Source: an uncultured Piscirickettsiaceae bacterium
GTDB taxonomy: Bacteria > Pseudomonadota > Gammaproteobacteria > Methylococcales > Cycloclasticaceae
Direction of reading: 5' to 3'
DNA: 64,000 nucleotides
NCBI GenBank assembly: GCA_913061075.1
Contig: CAJXSK010000001.1
Coordinates: 124,001 to 188,000, forward strand
Part shown: piece after piece, positions 1 through 7,987 of the stretch
How the letters are laid out: the number at the start of each line of letters is the position of its first letter
Position numbering within the stretch: position 1 is the stretch's first letter
The notes under the pieces: model-generated
The model's database searches: none
Seen by the model: the letters and a program-made list of their open reading frames with translations, nothing else
Told to the model about the DNA's origin: nothing
Translations under genes and position numbers: made by a program

Positions 1-512
1 CCATTGCGGGTTCTGAAAATAACGGTGTTGAAGCATCTATTGATACGTTATTTGATGGAAAGCGAACCATTATTACCCCCCTAGATAAGCAAACAAACTC
101 AACGTTTAAAGAATCATGTTCTACTTGGTGGCAGGGGATGGGGGCTAGTGTTACGGAAATGACTGTTCAACATCATGATGAAGTATTGGCGGCAACAAGC
201 CATCTTCCGCACGTTATTGCTTTTGCATTAGTTGAGCTACTAAAAAACAAAGAAGATGAAAAAGAAATTTTTAAATTCGCAGCTGGTGGATTCAAAGATT
301 TTACACGTATAGCATCTAGTAACCCAGAAATGTGGGCAGATATATGCATGGCAAATTCTAAACAAATAGTTAAGTTACTTAATGAATATCAAAAGCTTAA
401 CGAGCATATCTCAAGTTTAATTGAGTCTTCTAATAAAGATGGTTTGTGTGAGTTGTTTGCATCAGCACAAGCGGCTCGCGAGAAATTTTTAACATTACAA
501 AGTCGATCATAA
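1..512 (+). CDS. tyrA: Prephenate dehydrogenase, C-terminal part (5' end outside window)
   Basis: NAD-dependent oxidation of prephenate to 4-hydroxyphenylpyruvate in tyrosine synthesis. The reading frame is open from base 3, so the gene enters from upstream. The first visible residues read IAGSENNGVEAS, matching the HPIAGSE..GV segment of TyrA dehydrogenases. It is followed by the all-helical C-terminal dimerisation domain, including a VTEMTVQHHDEVLAATSHLPH stretch split over about residues 48-68. The N-terminal Rossmann part is not visible. The stop lies 7 bases before aroA, so the two are probably co-transcribed. In several pseudomonads these two functions are fused; here they are separate. 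Identification is firm from the motif and context. Confidence 0.9.
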   Translation, partial: IAGSENNGVEASIDTLFDGKRTIITPLDKQTNSTFKESCSTWWQGMGASVTEMTVQHHDEVLAATSHLPHVIAFALVELLKNKEDEKEIFKFAAGGFKDFTRIASSNPEMWADICMANSKQIVKLLNEYQKLNEHISSLIESSNKDGLCELFASAQAAREKFLTLQSRS

Positions 513-519
513 AGAACGT

Positions 520-1824
520 ATGAATACTTTTTTAACGAAAGCGAGTACAAGCTTGTCTGGAATATTTCGAGTGCCAGGCGACAAATCTATTTCCCATCGC
601 TCAATAATGTTGGGTAGCTTGGCTGAAGGTGTTACAGAAGTCAGTGGTTTCTTAGAAGCTGAAGATGCGTTAGCCACACTAAAAGCATTCCAAAGTATGG
701 GCGTGAATATTGAAAGATTCGGTGAAGGCCAAGTTCGTATTCACGGTGTGGGTATGAGAGGTTTAAAAGCACCAAATGAAGAACTGTACGTTGGCAACTC
801 TGGCACCTCTATGCGGTTATTAGCAGGTTTGTTGGCCGGGCAACCGTTTGATTCTGTTTTAACAGGTGATGCCTCGTTGACTAGAAGGCCAATGAAACGT
901 GTCCTAGACCCGCTTAAAGAAATGGGTGCAAACATTGGTAGTAATGAAAAAGGTACAGCACCCATAAAAATTAATGGCGTGGCATCTTTATCGCCAATAA
1001 ATTACTTAATGCCGATGGGCAGCGCACAAGTTAAATCTTGTATATTGTTGGCTGGGTTGTACGCAGAAGGTAAAACAGAGGTAACAGAACCTGTTATTAC
1101 TCGGGATCATACAGAACAAATGTTAAGAGGCTTCGGTTACCCTGTAGAACGGGTAGGTAATACAATTTCGTTAGAGGGTGGTGGAAAGCTTACGTCTACA
1201 TCAATTGATGTGCCTGGAGATATTTCTTCAGCTGCTTTTTTAATGGTGGCAGCATCAATTACGCAAGGCTCAGATATCACCATAAACCATGTTGGCATTA
1301 ACCCAACACGAACTGGTGTGATTGATATTTTACTGGCGATGGGCGCGAATATTAGTTTGATCAATGAACGTGTTATTGGTGGTGAAAAGGTCGCCGACAT
1401 TCGCGTTAAATCAAGCCAATTAAAAGGCATCGATATACCAGAAGAATTCGTGGCATTAGCTATAGATGAATTTCCGGTTATTTTTGTTGCTGCAGCCTGT
1501 GCGAAAGGGAAGACGGTGTTAACAGGGGCAGAAGAGTTGCGTGTAAAAGAAAGTGATAGGATTCAAAGCATGGCAGAAGGCTTAGGCACTATTGGTGTTG
1601 ATGCAAGAGCGACAGCCGATGGTATGGTGATTAATGGCGGAGTAATTCAAGGTGGCGTTGTTGAAAGTCATGATGACCACCGAATTGCAATGTCTTTTGC
1701 AGTAGCGGGTCTTGTGTCACAGAATGGCGTTCAAGTGAACAATTGTGAAAATGTAAACACATCGTTTCCTGGTTTTGTTGAATTGGTAACAGGATGCGGC
1801 TTTAACATTAAAGCAAAAGTTTAA
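520..1824 (+). CDS. aroA: 3-phosphoshikimate 1-carboxyvinyltransferase (EPSP synthase)
   Basis: Transfers enolpyruvate from PEP to shikimate-3-phosphate, the sixth shikimate step, in the cytoplasm. At 434 residues it is of normal length. The N-terminus carries the PGDKSISHR substrate-binding motif (about residues 20-28). NSGTSMR lies near 93, LTRRPM near 119 and DDHRIAM near 385. All key basic residues of the family are visible. The start follows the tyrA stop by 7 bases. The stop overlaps the cmk start by one base (TAATG), suggesting translational coupling in a tyrA-aroA-cmk unit. Another shikimate gene, aroC, lies at 43.7 kb but is not linked. Confidence 0.97.
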   Translation: MNTFLTKASTSLSGIFRVPGDKSISHRSIMLGSLAEGVTEVSGFLEAEDALATLKAFQSMGVNIERFGEGQVRIHGVGMRGLKAPNEELYVGNSGTSMRLLAGLLAGQPFDSVLTGDASLTRRPMKRVLDPLKEMGANIGSNEKGTAPIKINGVASLSPINYLMPMGSAQVKSCILLAGLYAEGKTEVTEPVITRDHTEQMLRGFGYPVERVGNTISLEGGGKLTSTSIDVPGDISSAAFLMVAASITQGSDITINHVGINPTRTGVIDILLAMGANISLINERVIGGEKVADIRVKSSQLKGIDIPEEFVALAIDEFPVIFVAAACAKGKTVLTGAEELRVKESDRIQSMAEGLGTIGVDARATADGMVINGGVIQGGVVESHDDHRIAMSFAVAGLVSQNGVQVNNCENVNTSFPGFVELVTGCGFNIKAKV

Positions 1825-2495
1825 TGAAAGATATATCACCCGTTCTTACCATTGATGGTCCGAGTGGCTCTGGGAAAGGAACAATATCAAAATGCTTAGC
1901 TGAAAAGCTAGCATGGCACTATTTAGATAGTGGCGCCATATACCGAGCATTAGGCGTTGCAGTAACAACAGCTAACGTGGATCTGAATAAAGAGCAAGCG
2001 GTATGCGATCTAGCTAAAAATATTGACATTGAGTTTAAGCAAGACAACGTAAAGGAGTGGGTTGTAATACTTAACAACGTTGAAATACAAGATAAGTTGC
2101 AGAGTGAAGAAATAGGTGATGTCGCGTCTAAAATAGCGGTATATCCGGCGGTAAGAAAAGCCTTATTGGATAAGCAACGGGACTTTAATGTATCCCCAGG
2201 GTTAGTAGCTGATGGTCGTGATATGGGCAGCACCGTGTTTCCAAATGCCAAATACAAGGTATTTTTAACTGCAGATGCACAAACGCGAGGCAAAAGGCGC
2301 TATAAGCAGTTGATTGAGAAAGGAATTAATGCTAACCTTCGCACCGTTATTGAAGATATTGAACAAAGAGATGAGCGAGATAAAACCCGCTCAGCTTCAC
2401 CGTTAATAATTCCAGATGATGCGTTGGTTATAGACTCATCAAATCTTGAAATAAATGATGTTGTAAATCGTATAGTCAATTATATAAATAACTAA
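1824..2495 (+). CDS. cmk: Cytidylate kinase
   Basis: Phosphorylates CMP and dCMP with ATP in pyrimidine salvage. The 223-residue length is standard for the long bacterial form. The Walker A loop GPSGSGKGT is at about residues 12-20. The DSGAIYRA segment that contacts the nucleotide is near 33-40, and the DGRDMGSTVFP segment is near 130. The LID-type arginines (RDERDKTRS) sit near 181-189. Its ATG overlaps the last base of the aroA stop. The cmk-rpsA order seen here is widely conserved in gammaproteobacteria. Confidence 0.96.
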   Translation: MKDISPVLTIDGPSGSGKGTISKCLAEKLAWHYLDSGAIYRALGVAVTTANVDLNKEQAVCDLAKNIDIEFKQDNVKEWVVILNNVEIQDKLQSEEIGDVASKIAVYPAVRKALLDKQRDFNVSPGLVADGRDMGSTVFPNAKYKVFLTADAQTRGKRRYKQLIEKGINANLRTVIEDIEQRDERDKTRSASPLIIPDDALVIDSSNLEINDVVNRIVNYINN

Positions 2496-2599
2496 ACTAA
2501 ATATAGGTGATTTGGGCTGCAAAGGCTTAAATCTTTTTTTAACTTAACCTTTTCATATTCAGCTCTAGCCTGATAGAAAAGAAACATAAAGAGAATATC

Positions 2600-4264
2600 A
2601 TGAGCGAAAATTTCGCAGAATTATTTGAAGAAAGCATTAAAGCAGCAGAGTTAACTCCCGGCACGTTAATTACAGGTCAGGTAGTAGATATTAATAACGA
2701 CTCTGTTATTGTAAATGCGGGTCTAAAGTCTGAAGGCAATGTTCCTCGTTGGCAGTTTGTTAATGCAAAAGGCGAACTAGAAGTAGAAATTGGCGATGAA
2801 GTAGAAGTTGTATTAGACATGGTCGAAGATGGTCTAGGTGCAACATTACTTTCTAGAGACAAAGCTAAAAAAGCAGCTGCTTGGCGCACGCTAGAAAAAG
2901 CAGAGCAAGAAAAAGCAACGGTTATTGGTGTAATTACTGGAAAAGTTCGTGGTGGCTTCACTGTTGAAGTTGGCGGCTTAAGTGGTTTCTTACCAGGTTC
3001 ATTGGTTGACGTTAGACCATTAAGAGATACAACTTTCTTAGAAGGTAAAGACCTAGAATTCAAAGTTATCAAGCTAGATGAAAAACGTAACAATGTTGTT
3101 GTTTCTCGTCGTGCGGTATTAGAAACAGAATACAGTGCTGAGCGTGAAGCATTGTTAGAAAACCTTAAAGAAGGTGCAATACTTAAAGGTATTGTTAAAA
3201 ACCTTACTGACTACGGCGCATTTATCGATTTAGGTGGTGTGGATGGTTTGTTACATATTACTGACATGGCATGGAAACGCGTTAAGCATCCGTCAGAAGT
3301 AATTGAAATTGGCCAAGAGCTAGAAGTAACTGTTTTACGTTATGACCCAGAGAAGAAACGTGTTTCTTTAGGTATGAAACAGCTAGGTGAAGATCCTTGG
3401 GTAAATATCCTACAGCGTTACCCTGTTCAATCTAGATTGAATGGTACGGTGACTAATCTAACTGATTACGGTTGTTTCATTGAAATTGAAGAAGGTATTG
3501 AAGGCCTAGTTCATGTATCTGAAATGGATTGGACTAACAAAAACGTTAATCCATCTAAAGTAGTTTCTTTAGGTGATGAAGTAGAAGTGATGGTATTAGA
3601 AATTGATGATACTCGTCGTCGTATTTCTTTAGGCATGAAACAGTGTAAAGGTAACCCTTGGGAAGACTTCTCAGCTATTCACAAAAAAGGTGACAAGCTT
3701 AAAGGTGTTATTAAGTCTATTACTGACTTTGGTATCTTTATTGGCCTTGATGGCGATATTGATGGGCTGGTTCATTTGTCTGATATTTCTTGGGACGATA
3801 AAGGTGAAGAAGAACTTCTTAACTACAAGAAAGGTATGGAACTAGAAACAGTTATTCTTGCAATTGACCCAGATCGTGAACGTATTTCATTGGGTATTAA
3901 GCAATTAGATCAAGACCCATTCCAAGAGTTTTTAGGCAATAATGATAAGAATAGTATTGTTAAAGGTACTGTTAAAGAAGTAGATGCTAAAGGCGCGGTT
4001 ATTTTATTAGCAGATGGTATTGAAGGATATTTACGAGCTTCTGAACTACAAACAGACCGTGTGGATGACGCAAGAAATCTATTGAATGAAGGTGATGAAA
4101 TAGAAGCTAAGTTTATTGGTATAGATCGTAAAAATAAAACACTTAATTTGTCTATTAAAGCAAAAGATGTTGATGAAGAGAAAGCTGTTGTTAGTGATTA
4201 CTCTGCGAAAAATGCAAGTGCACCAACATTAGGCGATATTTTTAAAAACTCAATGGATAAATAA
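2600..4264 (+). CDS. rpsA: 30S ribosomal protein S1
   Basis: Ribosomal protein that binds mRNA leaders and helps start translation on structured messages. Its 554 residues hold six S1 (OB-fold) repeats at roughly 20-85, 105-170, 190-258, 275-345, 360-432 and 449-515. The middle repeats are the best conserved and share the pattern [18 protein letters not shown]. The first two repeats, which anchor the protein to the ribosome through S2, are more divergent, as in E. coli. A 104-base gap separates it from cmk and probably carries its own promoter and the leader used for autoregulation in enterics. I cannot identify that control element by eye. A hairpin follows the stop. Confidence 0.98.
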   Translation: MSENFAELFEESIKAAELTPGTLITGQVVDINNDSVIVNAGLKSEGNVPRWQFVNAKGELEVEIGDEVEVVLDMVEDGLGATLLSRDKAKKAAAWRTLEKAEQEKATVIGVITGKVRGGFTVEVGGLSGFLPGSLVDVRPLRDTTFLEGKDLEFKVIKLDEKRNNVVVSRRAVLETEYSAEREALLENLKEGAILKGIVKNLTDYGAFIDLGGVDGLLHITDMAWKRVKHPSEVIEIGQELEVTVLRYDPEKKRVSLGMKQLGEDPWVNILQRYPVQSRLNGTVTNLTDYGCFIEIEEGIEGLVHVSEMDWTNKNVNPSKVVSLGDEVEVMVLEIDDTRRRISLGMKQCKGNPWEDFSAIHKKGDKLKGVIKSITDFGIFIGLDGDIDGLVHLSDISWDDKGEEELLNYKKGMELETVILAIDPDRERISLGIKQLDQDPFQEFLGNNDKNSIVKGTVKEVDAKGAVILLADGIEGYLRASELQTDRVDDARNLLNEGDEIEAKFIGIDRKNKTLNLSIKAKDVDEEKAVVSDYSAKNASAPTLGDIFKNSMDK

Positions 4265-4274
4265 AGCTAAGTTA

Positions 4275-4304
4275 GACGAGGGGATAAAGCCCCTCGTCTC
4301 TTTA
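4275..4304 (+). terminator. Hairpin between rpsA and ihfB
   Basis: A 9-bp perfect stem (GACGAGGGG / CCCCTCGTC) with a 6-base loop is followed by TCTTT. The T tract is weak and the ihfB ribosome-binding site comes right after it. It is therefore likely an attenuating, partial terminator rather than a full stop. Confidence 0.7.
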
Positions 4305-4317
4305 TAAGGAACGATAC

Positions 4318-4623
4318 GTGACAAAATCGGAATTAATAGAAAAATTAGCAGAGCAGCAATTACACTTACCACATAAAGACGTGGAGTTAGCTGTTAAATG
4401 TGTGTTAGAAAAAATGAGCAGAGCACTTTCATCGGGTGATAGAATTGAAATTAGAGGCTTTGGTAGTTTTTCATTGCATTATAGGCCACCGAGAGTAGGG
4501 AGAAACCCTAAGAATGGGGAGGCTGTAGCACTATCGGGTAAATATGTTCCACACTTCAAGCCTGGAAAAGAATTAAGAACCAGGGTTGATGATTCTAAAG
4601 AGAAATATAAAATAAAGTTTTAA
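4318..4623 (+). CDS. ihfB: Integration host factor subunit beta
   Basis: DNA-bending nucleoid protein that pairs with IHF-alpha. IHF often assists sigma-54 promoters such as those found here at 25.0 and 26.6 kb (inference). The 101-residue protein has the HU/IHF fold. The DNA-binding arm [19 protein letters not shown] is at about residues 46-64 and carries the intercalating proline region. It starts with GTG, preceded by a TAAGGA ribosome-binding site. Position after rpsA is the conserved beta-subunit context, which separates it from ihfA and hupB. Confidence 0.96.
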   Translation: MTKSELIEKLAEQQLHLPHKDVELAVKCVLEKMSRALSSGDRIEIRGFGSFSLHYRPPRVGRNPKNGEAVALSGKYVPHFKPGKELRTRVDDSKEKYKIKF

Positions 4624-4624
4624 G

Positions 4625-4648
4625 AAAAGCCCCTTTAGGGGCTTTTTT
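4625..4648 (+). terminator. Rho-independent terminator after ihfB
   Basis: A 9-bp stem (AAAAGCCCC / GGGGCTTTT) with a 4-base TTTA loop runs directly into six Ts. It ends the rpsA-ihfB unit. Confidence 0.92.
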
Positions 4649-4718
4649 CATATAAGAATATAAAGTAACCTGTTAATCTACCGATTGATTTTTTATTGCA
4701 CTTGATAAACATTAAATT

Positions 4719-5009
4719 ATGAAATTTATATATCTATTACACTTCATTGTATTTCTAGCATTAGGGTTCGTATTGTCTGTATCAAACTCAGCTCCCATTA
4801 ATATAAATTATTATTACGGTTGGTTGGAAATGCCTTTATCTTTTGCATTGCTTACGACGTTGGTTATTGGGGTATTGCTTGGGTTAACGGTGGGGTTCTT
4901 TAAAAACTTAACGTTACGTAGAAAAATATCAACGTTATCTAAACAAGCTTCAATCATAAATAAAGAAGTCACTAACCTTAGGACATTCCCTGTTAATTCT
5001 TCGAATTAA
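4719..5009 (+). CDS. lapA: Lipopolysaccharide assembly protein A domain protein (LapA, DUF1049)
   Basis: Small inner-membrane protein that works with LapB in controlling LPS synthesis (LpxC turnover in E. coli). Of 96 residues, two hydrophobic segments are visible at about 3-22 and 38-60. A short basic, coiled-coil-like cytoplasmic tail follows (LRRKISTLSKQASIINKEV). The NSAPININYY loop between the helices is typical of the family. The stop overlaps the lapB start by one base (TAATG). Placement between ihfB and lapB is the usual gammaproteobacterial order. Confidence 0.9.
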   Translation: MKFIYLLHFIVFLALGFVLSVSNSAPININYYYGWLEMPLSFALLTTLVIGVLLGLTVGFFKNLTLRRKISTLSKQASIINKEVTNLRTFPVNSSN

Positions 5010-6151
5010 TGGTTGAATTAGCCCTCGCATTACTTCCAGTAGCAGCTGCTACAGGTTGGTATGTGGCGCATAAACACTATAAAAATAGTACCAAGCATTC
5101 TACTTTAGATCATTCAACATACTTTCAAGGTCTAAACCACCTGATTAACGAACAATCAGATAAAGCCGTCGATGTATTCGTTAACCTTCTTGAAATTGAT
5201 AGTGAAACAATTGAAGTGCATCTTGCATTGGGAACATTGTTTCGAAAGCGCGGTGAAGTAGAAAAGGCTATCCGACTCCATCAAAATTTAATGGCTCGTC
5301 CTGAATTAGGGCATGTTGTTCGCTTGGGCGTTTTAAATGAACTGGGTATGGACTACATGCATGCAGGTTTGTTAGATAGAGCAGAATCTTTGTTCCTCGA
5401 ATTAGAACAGCATCCAGAGCACCGCTTAAATGTTACTAAGCAACTTCTTTCTATCTATCAACAAGAGAAAGAATGGCTTAAAGCCATTAATTATGCCCGG
5501 AAACTACAATCTTTAGACTCACCCCCTCAACATGTTTTATTGGCTCATTTACATTGTGAATTAGCGCTTATGTTGATTAATTCGCATGATGCCAAAGAAG
5601 CAAAGTCTAATTTAAAAAAAGCGTTAAAGTATGACCAGTTATGTGTTCGCTCTAATTTAATCAATGCTGAAATTGAACTAGTTAATAAAAAATATAAGGT
5701 GGCGTTGGAATACTTAATGTCCATTAAGCAGCAGAATAATAATTTCGTCCCGGTGTTTTTAGAAATGTTTATATTGTGTTTTAACCAACTCAAAAAACAG
5801 AATGAGAAGCTTCAGTTCTTAGCGATAGTTGAGTCAGAAATTAACTCGGACTTATTGACCAATGCATTTGTGTTGGCGTTAAGTGAGCAAAAGGGCAATG
5901 AGAATGCGGTTGTATTCCTAAAAAATAAATTGTCTGAAAGCCCCCGTTTGAGCGATATAACCAAACTTTCATCAATGCTTGTTGATAAAAGAGGTGACTT
6001 AGAAATTAAAACTTTATCTGATGCACTAAATGCTCTTTACCATCAGCGTCTCCACTTTCTTTGCAACAGATGCGGGTTTGATTCGGAAAAATTAAACTGG
6101 ATGTGTCCAAGTTGTAAACACTGGGGTACGATTACCCCAGTGAACAATTAA
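5009..6151 (+). CDS. lapB: Lipopolysaccharide assembly protein B
   Basis: Membrane-anchored TPR protein that in E. coli directs FtsH to degrade LpxC and links LPS synthesis to transport. Its 380 residues match the family. One N-terminal hydrophobic anchor lies at about 3-19. Tandem TPR helices follow from about 35 to 320. A C-terminal rubredoxin-like zinc ribbon has cysteines near 352, 355, 366 and 369 (CNRCG and CPSC). It is translationally coupled to lapA. No terminator hairpin is evident before the convergent acyl-CoA dehydrogenase gene 49 bases away. Confidence 0.95.
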   Translation: MVELALALLPVAAATGWYVAHKHYKNSTKHSTLDHSTYFQGLNHLINEQSDKAVDVFVNLLEIDSETIEVHLALGTLFRKRGEVEKAIRLHQNLMARPELGHVVRLGVLNELGMDYMHAGLLDRAESLFLELEQHPEHRLNVTKQLLSIYQQEKEWLKAINYARKLQSLDSPPQHVLLAHLHCELALMLINSHDAKEAKSNLKKALKYDQLCVRSNLINAEIELVNKKYKVALEYLMSIKQQNNNFVPVFLEMFILCFNQLKKQNEKLQFLAIVESEINSDLLTNAFVLALSEQKGNENAVVFLKNKLSESPRLSDITKLSSMLVDKRGDLEIKTLSDALNALYHQRLHFLCNRCGFDSEKLNWMCPSCKHWGTITPVNN

Positions 6152-6200
6152 CAGTTTTTATTAGCGTTGAATTGTATGTTCGTATTGTTACTTTAATCAA

Positions 6201-7985
6201 TTAAAATTGATCTGCATCTAATGCCATCAAACTTGTTGAACCCGCCATTATTGTAGAAAGAAGCGAGCTCGTTTGGGGCAATACTTTTTGCATAAAGAAC
6301 AATCCGGTTTTTATTTTATTATTATAAAAAGTCTCTGTCATATTGCCTGTTTTAGCATGAGCTTGTTCTGCCATCTGCGCCCACATATATGCCATTGCTA
6401 CAAGTCCCATAAGACGCAAATAATCAGTTGAAGCCGCTCCAGCTTCATCTGGGTTTGATAAACCTTTTTGAGCAATAAATAAGGTGGCATTTTGTAGTCT
6501 GCCAAAAGATTTAGCTAGTGGTAAAACAAAAGGCGCTAACTCTGGGTTGCTTTGGTTTTTTTCAATGAAATTTGAGACAGGGTGAAAAAAGTGCCTTAAT
6601 GACCGGCCAAGATGTGTTGGTAATTTCCTACCTACTAGGTCAAGTGCTTGAATGCCATTTGCACCTTCATATAATTGACAAATACGTGCATCACGAAGGT
6701 ACTGTTCTACTCCGTTTTCCCTAATATATCCATGTCCACCATATACCTGAATGCCAAGACTAGTTACTTCTTCACCAATATCGGTTAAAAAAGCTTTTAA
6801 AACGGGGGTCAGTAATGAAATCAGCTCATCTGCTTCTTTTCGGACGTGTTTATCGCTTGCATGGTGAGATATATCTAATTGCAAAGATAACCATGTGCTT
6901 AAGGCTCGTGAGCCCTCAGTATAGGACTTCATTGTCATTAACATACGCCTGATGTCGGGATGTACAATTAAAGAGTCAGCAGGCTTGTCAGGCTGTTTCG
7001 TTCCTGTTATTGAGCGCCCTTGTAAACGTTCTTTTGCGTAATCAACGGCACTTGAATAGGAGGCATGGGCCAGTGCTAACCCTTGTATGCCAACATGGAT
7101 ACGCGCACTGTTCATCATCACAAACATCGCTTTCATGCCTTTGTTCAAATCGCCAATTAAGTAGCCGGTTGAATTCTCGAACTCCATCGCACAAGTGGCT
7201 GATGCTTTGATGCCCATTTTATGTTCTATACCGCTGCAGACAACATTATTATCTGAACCTAGAGAACCGTCTTTATTAAGGTTTATTTTAGGAACTAAAA
7301 ACAAACTGATACCTTTTATACCTTCAGGCGCCCCAGGTGTTCTTGCTAATACAAGGTGTATGATGTTTTCGGTTAAGTCGTGTTCACCTGCAGAAATAAA
7401 AATTTTACTGCCGGTTATTTGATAACTACCATCTTCTTGAGGGATTGCATTGCTACGGATTAATCCTAAGTCAGTACCGCATTGTGGTTCAGTCAAACAC
7501 ATGGTGCCGCTCCATTTACCAGACACCATATTGGGTAAATATTGTTGCTTAAGTTCTTCAGCACCAAACTTATGAATAGCGTTATAGGCGCCAATCGTTA
7601 ATCCCATGTAAATACTAAAAGATATATTGCCTGAGACAACCATTTCGTCGACTGAGTTGGCAATGTAGTGGGGTAGGCCTTGTCCGCCGAATTCAGGATC
7701 ACAGGTGAAACTTCCCCAGCCACCGCTGGTCATTTCTTTATAAGCTTCCTTAAAACCGTCTGGGGTTGTTACAGCACCATCAATTAAAGTACAGCCTTGT
7801 TCATCGCCTGTACGGTTTAGGGGGAAAAGTAAATTCGCAGTAATATTAGCCGCTTCATCGTATATGGCATCCGTTAAATCAGGTGTCATATCTGAGAACG
7901 TTGGAACATCACTGAGTTTAGAGGTGTCTATAAACTCATTAGTGAGGTACTTTATATCTTCAAGGGGGGCTTTAAATAGTGCCAT
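6201..7985 (-). CDS. Acyl-CoA dehydrogenase, FadE/C-terminal-extended type
   Basis: FAD enzyme making the 2,3-double bond in acyl-CoAs, the first beta-oxidation step. At 594 residues it belongs to the long acyl-CoA dehydrogenase group with an extra C-terminal helical domain. This group includes Bacillus FadE and DmdC-like enzymes. Motifs are MCLTEPQCGTDL (FAD/substrate region, about 162-173) and QVYGGHGY near 413-420. The YEGANGIQA segment near 437-445 holds the expected catalytic glutamate. It starts 2 bases after the bifunctional gene upstream, so it is the last gene of the merR-thiolase-fadN-like operon. Chain-length range cannot be read from sequence. A methylthio-substrate role is possible but not supported by neighbours. 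Confidence 0.9.
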   Translation of the reverse strand: MALFKAPLEDIKYLTNEFIDTSKLSDVPTFSDMTPDLTDAIYDEAANITANLLFPLNRTGDEQGCTLIDGAVTTPDGFKEAYKEMTSGGWGSFTCDPEFGGQGLPHYIANSVDEMVVSGNISFSIYMGLTIGAYNAIHKFGAEELKQQYLPNMVSGKWSGTMCLTEPQCGTDLGLIRSNAIPQEDGSYQITGSKIFISAGEHDLTENIIHLVLARTPGAPEGIKGISLFLVPKINLNKDGSLGSDNNVVCSGIEHKMGIKASATCAMEFENSTGYLIGDLNKGMKAMFVMMNSARIHVGIQGLALAHASYSSAVDYAKERLQGRSITGTKQPDKPADSLIVHPDIRRMLMTMKSYTEGSRALSTWLSLQLDISHHASDKHVRKEADELISLLTPVLKAFLTDIGEEVTSLGIQVYGGHGYIRENGVEQYLRDARICQLYEGANGIQALDLVGRKLPTHLGRSLRHFFHPVSNFIEKNQSNPELAPFVLPLAKSFGRLQNATLFIAQKGLSNPDEAGAASTDYLRLMGLVAMAYMWAQMAEQAHAKTGNMTETFYNNKIKTGLFFMQKVLPQTSSLLSTIMAGSTSLMALDADQF

Positions 7986-7987
7986 AA

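Noticed and set aside
2496-2599. Riboswitch or strong terminator in the rpsA leader
   Set aside because: No stable stem or conserved riboswitch core can be seen; only short T runs and weak pairings.
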